Shown here: positions 16,046 through 26,700 of the stretch, in pieces | Layout of the letters: each line of letters opens with the position of its first letter | How positions within the stretch are numbered: the first letter of the stretch is position 1 | Assembly (NCBI RefSeq): GCF_011758765.1 | Contig: NZ_JAANOU010000001.1 | Location: forward strand, 3,968,001-4,032,000 | Direction of reading: 5' to 3' | DNA length: 64,000 bases | DNA from: Amycolatopsis viridis | GTDB taxonomy: Bacteria; Actinomycetota; Actinomycetes; Mycobacteriales; Pseudonocardiaceae | The notes under the pieces: generated by a model | Told to the model about the DNA's origin: nothing | What the model saw: only the letters and a program-made list of their open reading frames with translations | Database searches by the model: none | Position numbers and translations under genes: made by a program

Positions 16046-17221
16046 TCAGGCCCCCCAGCCGGCCTGCCGGCCGTCGGCTCGTTCGGCGACGATCTTGTCC
16101 TGGTACCCGCTGCGGTGGTAGGCCGCGATCGGGTCCGGGTCCAGCCCGGACTCCTCCCGCAGCTCGGCCAGCAGCGGCCGCACGTCGGTGTTGTAGGCGT
16201 CCATCAGCACCGCGTTGGCGCCGAGCACGTCACCCGCCTGCTGGGCGGCGAACAGGGCGTCCCGGTCGACCAGCAGGGCCTTCGCGGTGGCCTCCTGCAC
16301 GTTGAGCACCGAGCGGATGATGGCGGGGATCTTCGCCTCGATGTTGTGGCACTGGTCGAGCATGAAGTTGATACCGGCGGACGGGTCGAGCGCGTCCGCA
16401 CGCACGATCTCCCACATGATGCGGAACAGCTGGAACGGGTCGGCGGCGCCGGCCATCAGGTCGTCATCGGCGTAGAAGCGCGAGTTGAAGTCGAACGCAC
16501 CGAGCTTGCCCTGCCGCAGCAGGAACGCCACGATGAACTCGATGTTGGTGCCGGGCGCGTGGTGGCCGGTGTCGATGCAGACCGTGGCCTTCGGGCCGAG
16601 CTCGACGCAGTGCGCGTAGGAGGTGCCCCAGTCCGGGATGTCGGTGGCGTAGAAGGCCGGTTCGAACAGCTTGTACTCCAGCAGGATCCGCTGGTCCGCG
16701 CCGAGCCGGTCGTAGGCTTCGCGCAGCGCCGCGGCGAGCCGGTCCTGGCGGCTGCGCAGGTCGTCCTGGCCGGGGTAGTTGATGCCGTCGGAGAACCACA
16801 GCTTCAGGTCCCGCGAGCCCGTGACGTCCATGATGTCGATCGCCTCGAGCAGGTGATCGGTGGCCTTGCGGCGGATCGCCGGGTCCGGGTTGGTGACCGA
16901 GCCGAGCTTGTAGTCCTCGTCCTGGAAGACGTTGGTGTTGATCGCCCCGATGGCGATGCCGAGATCGTTGGCGTAGCGGGACAGCGCCCCGAAGTCGCCG
17001 ACCCGGTCCCACGGGATGTGCAGGGCCACGGTGGGCGCGATACCGGTCAGCTCGTGCACCTTCGCCGCGTCGGCGATCTTCTCCTCCGGGGTGCGGGGGA
17101 CGCCGGGCTGCGGGAACACCTTGAACCGGGTGCCGGAGTTGGCGAAGGCCCACGACGGCGTCTCGATCCGCTGTGCCCGCAGGGCTTCTTTCACGGCGGT
17201 CAGGTCGGACAACGGGATCAC
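16046..17221 (-). CDS. rhaI: L-rhamnose isomerase (Gram-positive type)
   Basis: 391 residues of TIM-barrel xylose-isomerase-like fold. Visible features are PSWAFANSGTRFKVFPQPG at the N terminus, VALHIPWD, LKLWFSDGINYPGQDD, ILLEYKLFEPAFYATDIPDWG, VCIDTGHHAPGTNIEFIVA and GAFDFNSRFYADDDLMAG, with the Glu, Asp and His ligands of the two-metal site. It converts L-rhamnose to L-rhamnulose. It belongs to the shorter isomerase type (RhaI) rather than the E. coli RhaA type. The GTG start overlaps the rhaM stop by 4 bp (GTGA). Confidence 0.93.
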   Translation of the reverse strand: MIPLSDLTAVKEALRAQRIETPSWAFANSGTRFKVFPQPGVPRTPEEKIADAAKVHELTGIAPTVALHIPWDRVGDFGALSRYANDLGIAIGAINTNVFQDEDYKLGSVTNPDPAIRRKATDHLLEAIDIMDVTGSRDLKLWFSDGINYPGQDDLRSRQDRLAAALREAYDRLGADQRILLEYKLFEPAFYATDIPDWGTSYAHCVELGPKATVCIDTGHHAPGTNIEFIVAFLLRQGKLGAFDFNSRFYADDDLMAGAADPFQLFRIMWEIVRADALDPSAGINFMLDQCHNIEAKIPAIIRSVLNVQEATAKALLVDRDALFAAQQAGDVLGANAVLMDAYNTDVRPLLAELREESGLDPDPIAAYHRSGYQDKIVAERADGRQAGWGA

Positions 17222-17544
17222 TTTCCTTCCAGGTGGAAGACCTCGGTGAGCAGCTGGAACCCCTCGTCGGGACCGCGGCCGCCGAGGCCGGTGAAGAACT
17301 CGGCCATCTCGGCCTGCCAGCGGGCGTTGACGTCGGTGCGCGCCATCGCCGCCTGCGCGGCTTCGAGATCATCGGCCTCGACGTAGCCGATCAGCAGGCC
17401 GTCGTCGCGCAGGAACAGCGAATAGTTGCGCCACCCGCTGTCGGTCAGCGCCTGCCGCATCTCCGGCCACACCGCGCGGTGCCGCTCGGTGTACTCGGCC
17501 GTCCGCTCGGGTTTGACCTGCAGGCAGAAGCAGTATCGGGCCAT
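17218..17544 (-). CDS. rhaM: L-rhamnose mutarotase
   Basis: 108 residues of dimeric alpha/beta ferredoxin-like fold. Start MARYCFCLQVKPERTAEYTE, the TERHRAVWPEMRQAL helix with the catalytic histidine, and the YSLFLRDDGLLIGYVEADD strands match the RhaM/RhaU family. It interconverts alpha and beta L-rhamnopyranose, supplying the anomer used by the isomerase. It lies between the binding protein (58 bp downstream of rhaS) and rhaI (4-bp overlap). ATG at 17544 gives the family length; the frame is open further upstream. Confidence 0.92.
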   Translation of the reverse strand: MARYCFCLQVKPERTAEYTERHRAVWPEMRQALTDSGWRNYSLFLRDDGLLIGYVEADDLEAAQAAMARTDVNARWQAEMAEFFTGLGGRGPDEGFQLLTEVFHLEGK

Positions 17545-17602
17545 GGGTTCGTCCCTCGGTGGAAACCCGGCCGGGCCGCCGGCGCGGCCCGGCCGGGGAG
17601 CA

Positions 17603-18667
17603 TCAGAAGTTGTACTGGTCGATGTTGCTCGCGTCGAACACCGTCGGCGGGCCGAGGACGATCTCGCCGTCCTTGCCGATGGTGTACTCACCGAGCTTGC
17701 CCGCCTTGAACTTCTGGCCCTCGGCACCGGTGATCTGGCCGGAAGCCAGCGCGACACCGGCGTAGGCGGCCAGGTAGCCGATGTCGGCCGGGTTCCACAG
17801 CGCGAACTTGGTGACCGTGCCGTCCTTGACGTACTCACGCATCTGGTTCGGCGTGCCCAGGCCGGTCACCGCGACCTTGCCCTTGTAGGCCGAGGAGCTG
17901 ATGTAGCGGGCGGCCGCGGCGATGCCGACGGTGGTGGGCGCGACGATCGCCTTCAGATTCGGGTACGACTGGAGCAGGCCCTGCGCCTCCTGGAACGACT
18001 TCTGGTCGTCGTCGTTGCCGTAGGCGACCTTCACCAGCTTCAGGTTCGCGTACTCGGGCTTGGCCAGCTGCTGCTTGAACACCTCGATCCAGGCGTTCTG
18101 GTTCGTGGCGTTCGGGGTCGCCGACAGGATCGCGATCTCGCCGGATCCGCCGGCCAGCTCGCCGGCCATCTTCGCCAGCTGCTCGCCGATGCCCTCGGTG
18201 GTGGCCTGGTTGATGAACACGTCGCGGCAGTCCTTGGCCGCGTCGGAGTCGAACGCCACGACCTTCATGCCGGACCCGCGGGCCTGGTTGAGCGACGGGC
18301 ACACCGCGTTCGGGTCGTTCGCGGCGATGCCGATGACGTCCTGCTGCTGCTGGATCAGCGTGTTGATGTAGCTGACCTGCGAGGAGGCGCTGGCGTCGTT
18401 CGGACCGACCAGCTTGTACCGGCCCTTGAGCTCGTCCAGCGCGGTCTTGCCGCCGCCCACCTCGATGTCCGAGTACGGGTTGTTGAGCTGCTTGGGCAGG
18501 AAGGCCATCTTGACGTCTTCCTTGGTGGCCGCGTTCGGGTTCGCCTGCGCGGTGGACTGCGCCCCGCCGCCGGCGGAGCTGCTGTCGTTCTTGGTGGTGC
18601 CACCGCACGCGGCGACCGTCAGCACGAGGGCTGCCGACACCGCACCGGCGAGGAGTCGTCTCTTCAT
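17603..18667 (-). CDS. rhaS: Rhamnose ABC transporter substrate-binding lipoprotein
   Basis: 354 residues. A lipoprotein signal peptide (MKRR, hydrophobic core, lipobox VAAC with Cys about residue 21) is followed by a Ser/Ala/Asn-rich linker and a ribose-binding-protein-like domain (VKMAFLPKQLNNPYSDIEVGG, DVIGIAANDPNAVCP, VVAFDSDAAKDCRDVFINQA). This fits the RhaS family of rhamnose-binding proteins. It would be anchored on the outer face of the membrane and deliver sugar to RhaP/RhaQ. GAAAGG precedes the ATG. It follows rhaQ after 15 bp. Confidence 0.92.
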   Translation of the reverse strand: MKRRLLAGAVSAALVLTVAACGGTTKNDSSSAGGGAQSTAQANPNAATKEDVKMAFLPKQLNNPYSDIEVGGGKTALDELKGRYKLVGPNDASASSQVSYINTLIQQQQDVIGIAANDPNAVCPSLNQARGSGMKVVAFDSDAAKDCRDVFINQATTEGIGEQLAKMAGELAGGSGEIAILSATPNATNQNAWIEVFKQQLAKPEYANLKLVKVAYGNDDDQKSFQEAQGLLQSYPNLKAIVAPTTVGIAAAARYISSSAYKGKVAVTGLGTPNQMREYVKDGTVTKFALWNPADIGYLAAYAGVALASGQITGAEGQKFKAGKLGEYTIGKDGEIVLGPPTVFDASNIDQYNF

Positions 18668-18682
18668 GGGCGTTTCGCCTTT

Positions 18683-19675
18683 CTACGTGGTCGCCCGGCG
18701 CCGCAGCGCAGCCCGGAACCTGATGACGATGTTGGGCAGGAGCACCGAGATGATCAGCAGCACCCCGGTGACGACGTTGAGCGCTTCGTTCGACACGTCC
18801 TGCAGGCGCAGGGCGTTCTGCAGCGTGGCCAGCAGGACGACCCCGGCGAGCACGCCCGGCAGGGTGCCCTTGCCGCCGAAGATGGACACACCGCCGAGCA
18901 GGACCGCCGCCACCACGGCCAGCTCCATGCCCAGGCCGTTGTCGGCACGGGCGCTGGAGTAGCGCAGCGTCCACAGCACCCCGGCGAGACCGGCGACCAG
19001 CCCGCTGACCACGTACAGCCAGAACTTCAGCGGCGCCACGCGGATGCCCGCGAACCGGGCGGCCTGCTCGCTCGCGCCGGCCGCGAACACCGACCGCCCG
19101 ATCGGGGTCGCGTGCAGCACCAGGCCGAACACCAGCGCCAGCACGACGAGCGGGATCAGCACGTTCGGGATCGCACCGCCGCCGATCGTGCCGGTCACCC
19201 AGGAGGTGTAGTCGCGTGGGAAGTCGGCCACCGCGGAGTCGCCCAGCACCACGAACGCCAGCCCGCGGTACAGCGCCAGGGTGCCGATGGTGACGGCCAG
19301 CGACGGCAGTTTCAGCACGGTCACGAAGAACCCGTTCAGCGCGCCCAGCACCGCCCCGAGCACCAGGCACAGCGGGATGATCGTCTCGATGGGCAGGCCG
19401 CGGTTCCACAGATCACCCATCACCGCCGAGGTGAGGCCGAGCGTGCTCGCCACCGACAGATCGATCTCGCCGGTCACGATCACGAACGTCATCGGCAGCG
19501 CGATCAGCGCGATCGGCAGCAGGTCCAGCAGCAGGAAGGTGAAGTTGCGGCTGCTGCCGAAGTTCTCGACCGCGCCGGACGCGATCACCAGCACCAGCAC
19601 CGTGATCACGATGACCGCCGCGTCCCAGCTCGCCAGGCGGGACAGCCACGCCGGCCGCGTCCCCTTGTCAGACAT
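18683..19675 (-). CDS. rhaQ: Rhamnose ABC transporter permease
   Basis: 330 residues, mostly hydrophobic, of the RbsC/BPD_transp_2 type with 8-10 membrane segments. The typical phrases are MTFVIVTGEIDLSVASTLGLTSAV and VVAAVLLGGVSIFGGKGTLPGVLAGV. It forms the channel with RhaP. The reading frames overlap by 8 bp (19668-19675), which implies coupled translation. GAGGGA lies ahead of the ATG. P and Q are named by order; which matches which in other genomes is not certain. Confidence 0.9.
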   Translation of the reverse strand: MSDKGTRPAWLSRLASWDAAVIVITVLVLVIASGAVENFGSSRNFTFLLLDLLPIALIALPMTFVIVTGEIDLSVASTLGLTSAVMGDLWNRGLPIETIIPLCLVLGAVLGALNGFFVTVLKLPSLAVTIGTLALYRGLAFVVLGDSAVADFPRDYTSWVTGTIGGGAIPNVLIPLVVLALVFGLVLHATPIGRSVFAAGASEQAARFAGIRVAPLKFWLYVVSGLVAGLAGVLWTLRYSSARADNGLGMELAVVAAVLLGGVSIFGGKGTLPGVLAGVVLLATLQNALRLQDVSNEALNVVTGVLLIISVLLPNIVIRFRAALRRRATT

Positions 19676-20714
19676 GGGAATCCCTCTTCTTCAGTGACTT
19701 GGCGACCCGCACGGCGACCAGCCGGTCCGCCCCGATCGCGAGCAGGATCAGCGCGCCGACGATGGCCTGCTGCCAGAACTGGTTGATGTCGAGGACGGCC
19801 AGCGAGCTGCCGATGACGGTGAGCAGCAGCGCACCCAGGCCCGCGCCCCACACGGTGCCGCTGCCGCCGAACACCGCGACCCCGCCGACCACCGCGGCGG
19901 CGACCACGTTCAGCTCGTAGCCGTTGCCGGCGGCGGCGTCGATCGTGCCGAAGCGCGCGGCGAACAGCACCCCGGCGACCCCGGCGAGCGCACCGGAGAC
20001 CACGAAGGCGGCGATGGTGTTGCGGCCGACCTTGATCCCGGCCAGCTCCGCGGCCTGCGGGCTGGACCCCATCGCGTACAGCTCGCGGCCGGCGCGGTAG
20101 CTGCGCAGCACGATCCCCGCGACCACCAGCACGATCGCGGCGATCAGCACCAGCCACGGGATGCCCAGGATGGCGGAATTGCCGAAGCGCAGGAAGTGCC
20201 CGGGCAGCTCGTCGGCGTTGATCTGCTCGCCGCCGGCCCAGAAGTAGGCCGCGCCGCGGAAGGCGTAGAGCGTGCCGAGGGTGACCACCAGCGCGGGCAC
20301 CTTGCCGAACCGGACCACGGCACCGTTGAGCGCCCCGCACGCCGCGCCGACCGCGACGCCGGTGATCAGCGCCACGATCACCGGCAGGCCCTGGTTGGCC
20401 TGCAGCAGCGAGCCGGTCGCGAACGCGGACAGGCCGAGCACCGAGCCGACCGACAGGTCGATGTTGCGGGTGATCATCACGGTCGCCTGCCCGACCGCGA
20501 GCACCGCAAGGATCGCGGTGTTCAGCAGGATGTCGCGGACGCTCTGCGCGGACAGGAACCGCGCGTTCTGCGTCGCGGTGAACGCGACCAGCACGACCAG
20601 GGCGAGCACGATGCCCGCCTCACGCGCCCGGAACAACCCGCCGAGCCGGAACCGGCCACCTGCCGCGGTCCGCCCCGGGTTCATCTTGGGTGCTACCGCT
20701 TTCGTCGCGTTCAC
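19668..20714 (-). CDS. rhaP: Rhamnose ABC transporter permease
   Basis: 348 residues, RbsC-type permease. A basic cytoplasmic N-terminal stretch (MNPGRTAAGGRFRLGGLFRAREAG) is followed by hydrophobic helices and the family phrases VMITRNIDLSVGSVLGLSAFATG and NVVAAAVVGGVAVFGGSGTVWGAGLGAL. It pairs with RhaQ. A strong AGGAGG box 4 bases ahead of the GTG at 20714 supports this start; an ATG ten codons later is the alternative. An 88-bp gap separates it from the ATPase gene upstream. Confidence 0.9.
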   Translation of the reverse strand: MNATKAVAPKMNPGRTAAGGRFRLGGLFRAREAGIVLALVVLVAFTATQNARFLSAQSVRDILLNTAILAVLAVGQATVMITRNIDLSVGSVLGLSAFATGSLLQANQGLPVIVALITGVAVGAACGALNGAVVRFGKVPALVVTLGTLYAFRGAAYFWAGGEQINADELPGHFLRFGNSAILGIPWLVLIAAIVLVVAGIVLRSYRAGRELYAMGSSPQAAELAGIKVGRNTIAAFVVSGALAGVAGVLFAARFGTIDAAAGNGYELNVVAAAVVGGVAVFGGSGTVWGAGLGALLLTVIGSSLAVLDINQFWQQAIVGALILLAIGADRLVAVRVAKSLKKRDSHV

Positions 20715-20802
20715 GCCGCCTCCTTTCCGGACGCGCCGAGGCGCGACAGCATCATCACGTCGGCGAGCGTGGTGCTCGATGATCCGGACCTGCCCGCAGT
20801 CC

Positions 20803-22320
<1,518 letters not shown>

Positions 22321-22334
22321 CGCGACCTCCGAAA

Positions 22335-22346
22335 TGAAAGGTTTCA
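22335..22346. promoter_or_regulatory. Candidate operator for the LacI-type regulator
   Basis: TGAAA-GG-TTTCA has perfect 5-bp arms around a 2-bp centre, the size and symmetry usual for LacI-family sites. It lies just downstream of the putative rhamnose-operon promoter and ahead of the rhaT ribosome binding site, a position suited to repression. A looser relative (TTGTTA-GACG-TTTCAA) lies just before the regulator gene, around 22456-22471. Confidence 0.45.
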
Positions 22347-22362
22347 CAAACCTGGCGCGCTG

Positions 22363-22392
22363 ACGCTACTATGCGCTTCATCACGAAGTCAA
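22363..22392 (-). promoter_or_regulatory. Putative promoter of the rhamnose operon
   Basis: On the minus strand, TTGACT (22392-22387) and TAGCGT (22368-22363) are spaced by 18 bases. TAGTAG at 22371-22366 is an alternative -10. Transcription would start near 22356, upstream of the candidate operator and about 36 bases before the rhaT start. Confidence 0.4.
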
Positions 22393-22481
22393 CGACAAGT
22401 TTTTTGTGCAGTTCAGCTGCGGTTCTACCGTCGCGATCCGATAACATCGACGCTTGTTAGACGTTTCAAGGGGAGGCTCAC

Positions 22482-23537
22482 GTGACGCGCACCAGCACGG
22501 GCGGGACCGCGGTTCCCGAGCCCCGCGCCGCGGGGATCAAGGACGTCGCGGCGGCGGCCGGCGTGTCACTGGGGACCGTGTCGAACGTCCTCAACCGGCC
22601 GGACCGGGTCAGCCCGCGCACCCGCGCGAAGGTCGAAGCGGCGATGGCCGAACTGAAGTTCGTGCGCAACGAGACCGCCCGGCAATTGCGTGCCGGGCGC
22701 AGCCGGATCCTGGCCTACGTGATGCTCGACGGCAGCAACCCGTTCTTCGCCGACGTGGCCGCAGGGGTGGAGGACGCGGCCGACGAGGCGGACCTGTCGT
22801 TGTTCCTGTGCAACAGCGCCAACCGCGCCGAGCGCGAGCGTGACTACCTCAGCCGCCTGGAACAGCAGCGGGTGCAGGGGATCCTGATCACCCCGGTCGA
22901 TCCGGACTCACCGGTGCTGGCGGAGACCGCGGCGCACGGCATCCCGGTGGTGATCGTGGACCGCACCGGACAGTCCGGCGACCACTGCTCGGTCGCGGTG
23001 GACGACGTGCTGGGCGGGCACCTCGCGGTGCAGCACCTGCTGGAGCTCGGGCACGAGCGGGTGGCGTTCATCGGCGGCCCGGACACCCTCGGCCAGGTGC
23101 GCGACCGGCGCGAGGGCGCGGTGCGGGCGTTGCAGGAGGCCGGGCGGGGGCCGGAGAACCTGGTCGACCTGACGACGTCCGCGCTGACCGTCGCGGAGGG
23201 ACGGACCGCTGGGCAGCGGCTGGCCGGGCTGCCGGCCTCGACACGGCCGACCGCCGCGTTCTGCGCCAACGACCTGCTGGCGCTCGGCCTGCTGCAGACG
23301 TGCGTGAGCCTGCGGCTGCAGGTGCCCGGCGACCTCGCGATCGTCGGTTACGACGACATCGACTTCGCGGCGGCCGCCGCCGTGCCGCTGACCTCGGTGC
23401 GGCAGCCGCGGCGGCAACTGGGCCGCACGGCCGCGGAACTGCTCCTGCAGGAGACGGCGGATCCGCGGCACCGGCACCAGCAGGTGGTGTTCACGCCGGA
23501 GCTGGTGGTCCGGGCGTCCACCCGGTACGGCGCCTGA
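22482..23537 (+). CDS. LacI-family regulator of the rhamnose operon
   Basis: 351 residues. The N-terminal helix-turn-helix GIKDVAAAAGVSLGTVSNVLN (about 13-33) and hinge helix region ETARQLRAGRSRILAYVMLD are followed by a periplasmic-binding-protein-like effector domain (GILITPVDPDSPVL, VIVDRTGQSGDHCSVAVDD, AIVGYDDIDFAAAAAVPLTSVRQP). LacI regulators release DNA, or bind it, in response to a sugar or sugar phosphate. It is divergent from rhaT with 161 bp between, so control of the rhamnose operon is the natural inference. GGGGAGG precedes the GTG start. Confidence 0.92.
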   Translation: MTRTSTGGTAVPEPRAAGIKDVAAAAGVSLGTVSNVLNRPDRVSPRTRAKVEAAMAELKFVRNETARQLRAGRSRILAYVMLDGSNPFFADVAAGVEDAADEADLSLFLCNSANRAERERDYLSRLEQQRVQGILITPVDPDSPVLAETAAHGIPVVIVDRTGQSGDHCSVAVDDVLGGHLAVQHLLELGHERVAFIGGPDTLGQVRDRREGAVRALQEAGRGPENLVDLTTSALTVAEGRTAGQRLAGLPASTRPTAAFCANDLLALGLLQTCVSLRLQVPGDLAIVGYDDIDFAAAAAVPLTSVRQPRRQLGRTAAELLLQETADPRHRHQQVVFTPELVVRASTRYGA

Positions 23538-23547
23538 CGCTCAGGCG
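23531..23547. terminator. Bidirectional hairpin over two convergent stop codons
   Basis: CGCCTGA (23531-23537) and TCAGGCG (23541-23547) form a perfect 7-bp stem with a 3-base loop. The lacI stop (TGA 23535-23537) and the stop of the small minus-strand gene (23541-23543) both lie inside the stem. It has no T tract. Confidence 0.45.
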
Positions 23548-23657
23548 TTCGCCGGCGCGAACGACGACGCGAACAGCGACTGCGCGAGCCGCAGGATCAA
23601 CGATTCGAGCAGGTTCGCACCGATCTTGGCAAGCACGGTGGCGACAAACTCGGCCAT
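23541..23657 (-). CDS. 38-residue amphipathic peptide
   Basis: This short frame starts at ATG 23657 with GAGGAG at ideal distance (6 bases) and ends inside the terminator-like hairpin. The peptide runs MAEFVATVLAKIGANLLES, then LILRLAQSLFASSFAPANA. It is one predicted amphipathic helix with small residues, two acidic and two basic side chains on one face, and Leu/Ile/Val/Phe on the other. I do not recognise a family. The strong ribosome binding site and helix pattern argue for a real gene, perhaps a membrane-associated or toxin-like peptide. It has no co-directional close neighbour; the P-type ATPase gene ends 120 bp upstream on the same strand. Confidence 0.6.
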   Translation of the reverse strand: MAEFVATVLAKIGANLLESLILRLAQSLFASSFAPANA

Positions 23658-23777
23658 CGGGAACTCCTCGTCTTCGGGTCTACCCCGGCACCGTCGCTCG
23701 CGCGGATGAGGCCACGGCGGCGGGCGCGTGTCGCGCGGGTGAACCCGTCCGGAACACCCCGTGCCGGGTACGCGCGT

Positions 23778-26700
23778 TCAGTGCCCGGTGCGCAGCCGCT
23801 GCACCGCGAGCTGCGCCACCGTCGCCACGGCCGCCGCACCCAGCGCGATGCCCCACTGGTGCGGCAGCAGCGGGCTGCAGCCGAAGAACCCGCTCACCCC
23901 GGGGATCTGCACGATGGCCGCCAGCGCGAGCAGCGAGCCGGCCCCGGCGGCCACCACCAGCGGTGTCCGCCCGCGCACCGCCATCGTCTGCCCGAGCTGG
24001 GCGGCCACCAGCGCGACCAGGCCGGCCGTGCTCGCCTGCGACGGCGTGCCGACCGGGCGGGCGAGCATCCACCCACCGAGCGCCGCGCCCGCGGTGGTCG
24101 CCGCGCGGGCGATCAGGTCGCGCGTCAGGACGGCGCCCAGCGACGTCTCCGGCCCCTCGGACAGCAGGTGCGCGGGATCGGCGTCCGGCGGCGGGCGCAC
24201 CGCGACGGCCATCGCGGGCAGCACGTCGGTCAGCAGGTTGACCAGCAGCAGCTGCCGCGCGTTCAGCGCGGCCCGGTTGCTGAGCACCCCGGCGCCAACG
24301 GTGAACGCGACCTCGCCCAGGTTCCCGCCGAGCAGGATCGACAAGGCGTCGCGCACCGACGCCCACATCGCGCGGCCCTCGACGATCGCGTCGGTGATCG
24401 TCTCGATGCGGTCGTCGGTGACGACCAGGTCGGCGGCCTCCCGGGTGGCCGGGGTCGCCGTCGCACCGAGCGCGATACCGACGTGCGCGAGACGGATGGC
24501 GGGCACGTCGTTGGCGCCGTCGCCGGTCATCGCCACCACCCGTCCGGCACGGTTGAGCTGCCGCACGATCCGCGCCTTCTGCGCCGGGCTGACCCGGGCG
24601 AACACCGACACGTCCGGCGCCCGCGCGGCCAGCTCGTCGTCGCTCGCGGCGTCGATCTCGGCTCCGGTCATCACGGCCGGCCCGGTGTCCAGACCGAGGT
24701 CGGCGGCGATGGCGGCGGCGGTGCCCGGGTGGTCACCGGTGATCATCACGACCCGCACCCCCGCGCGCCGCAGGTCCGCCACCGCGCCCGCGGCAGTGGG
24801 CCGGACCGGATCGGCCAGCGCGAGCAGGCCGCGGAACGTCAGGCCGCGAATGCGGCTCTCCGCCAGGTCGCCGCGCCCGGACGCCCGGCGTTCGGCGACC
24901 GCGAGCATCCGGAACCCCTGCCGCGCCAGCCGGTCGGCGGCGGGCAGCCGGTCCGGCCCGTCGCAGCGCGCGAGCACCGCCTCCGGTGCGCCCTTGACGC
25001 TGAGCAGCGGGCCGTCCGGGGTGTCGGCGAGCACCGCGTGGTAGCCGCGGGACGGCTCGAACCCCAGCTCCGACAACCAGGTCACGTCCCCGGGGCCAAT
25101 GCCGTGCGCCGCGGCCGCGTCGAGCACCGCGCGGTCGGTCGGGTGCGGCAGCGTCTCCCCGGTCAGGTGCCACGGGCTCGCCCGCACCGCGGCGGCCAGC
25201 ACCCCGGCCAGCTCCGGGGTCAGTTCGCCGACCGGCCGCGTGCGGTGCCCGTCGGACACCTCCTGCAACCGGATCCGGCCCTCGGTGAGGGTGCCGGTCT
25301 TGTCGAAGCACAGCACGTCGACGCGGCCCAGCGCCTCGATGGTGGACGGGCTGCGCGCCAGCACCCCGCGCCGCGCCAGCCGCCGGGCGGACGCCAGCTC
25401 GGCGACCGTGGCGACGAACGGCAGCCCCTCCGGTACCGCAGCCACCGACAACCCGACGGCGCGGCCGAGCGCCTGGCTGATCCCGTTGCCCCGGGCCAGG
25501 TCCGCGAGCAGCAGGGCCACGCCGGCGCCGAGCGTCACCGGCAGCGTGAGGCGGGTCAGCTCGGCCAGCCGCGCCGCCACGCCGGTCACCGGGGGCGCCT
25601 CCCCGTCCAGCCGGGCGGTGCGGCCGGCCTCGGTGCGCTCGCCGGTGGCGACGACCACGCCGGTGCCGCGCCCGGCGGCGACGACGGTGCCGCGGTAGAG
25701 CATCGACGACCGGTCGGCGACGGCGGCCGCGGCGGTCGGTGGCTCGCTCTTGGTCACCAGCTGCGACTCGCCGGTCAGGCTCGACTCGTCCACCTCGAGG
25801 CCGAACGCCTCCAGCACACGGCAGTCGGCCGGCACGGCGTCCCCGGCGCGCAGTTCGATCACGTCCCCGGGCACGAGCACCTCCGCCCGCGCGGTCAGCG
25901 CGGTGCCGACCCGGCGCAGCCGCACCTGCAGCGCGCTGGTGTCGAGCAGGTGGTGCAGTTCGCGGTCGGCGCCCAGCCGTTGCAGGCCGCCGATCAGCGC
26001 GTTCAGCCCGAGGACCCCGATGATGAGCACGGCGTCGGTGATCGATCCCAGGCTCGCGCTCACCCCGGCCCCCGCGGCGAGCGCCGGGGTGAGCGGCCCG
26101 CCGAGTTCCTCGGCCGACGCGCGCGCGAGCGTCATCGCCTCCGGCTCGCGGTACTCGGCGCGGCGGCGTTCCGCGGACTCCTCGGCGGCCAGCCCGGTGT
26201 GGCGGCTCTCCAGCCGGGCCAGCACGGCGTCCGGGGACATCGCGTGCCAGGGCGTGCGGTCCAGCGGGATCGGCACCGGCTTGCGCCCGGCCTCCGACCC
26301 GGTCCACAACCCGGTGCCCAGGGCGAGCAGGGTGGCGAAGCTGACCGGGAACCCGGCACGGGACCCCGCGGTCCCGGCGGGGCCGAAGCCGCCGAACACC
26401 GCGCCGAGCGTGGATCCGGCCGCCGACAGCCCGGCGGCGTAGCGGCTGGCGCGGCGCGCGGGTTCGACGGCTTCCAGCACCCCGCACGCCTGCTCCAGGC
26501 CGGGGCAGAGGACATCGGCGTGCCACGGCAGGTCCCCGTCGCGGCCCGGTACGCCGATGCCGACGTCGGCGACGGCGGTGGCGAGCGGGTCCGGTGAGAT
26601 CACCGCGACCATGTGCCCGCCGGCCTGGAGTTCGCGGACCCGGCCGGGCAGCCCGGCCGGTTCGGCGCGGACCACGGTGCCCGCGCGCCGCGCCGCGGCT

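Noticed and set aside
12626-17386. A plus-strand reading frame of almost 1,590 codons opposite the rhamnose operon
   Set aside because: It is antisense to rhaB, the isomerases and rhaD, all clearly real. Its translation is low-complexity Arg/Ala/Gly/His with no domain. Such frames are common in GC-rich DNA.
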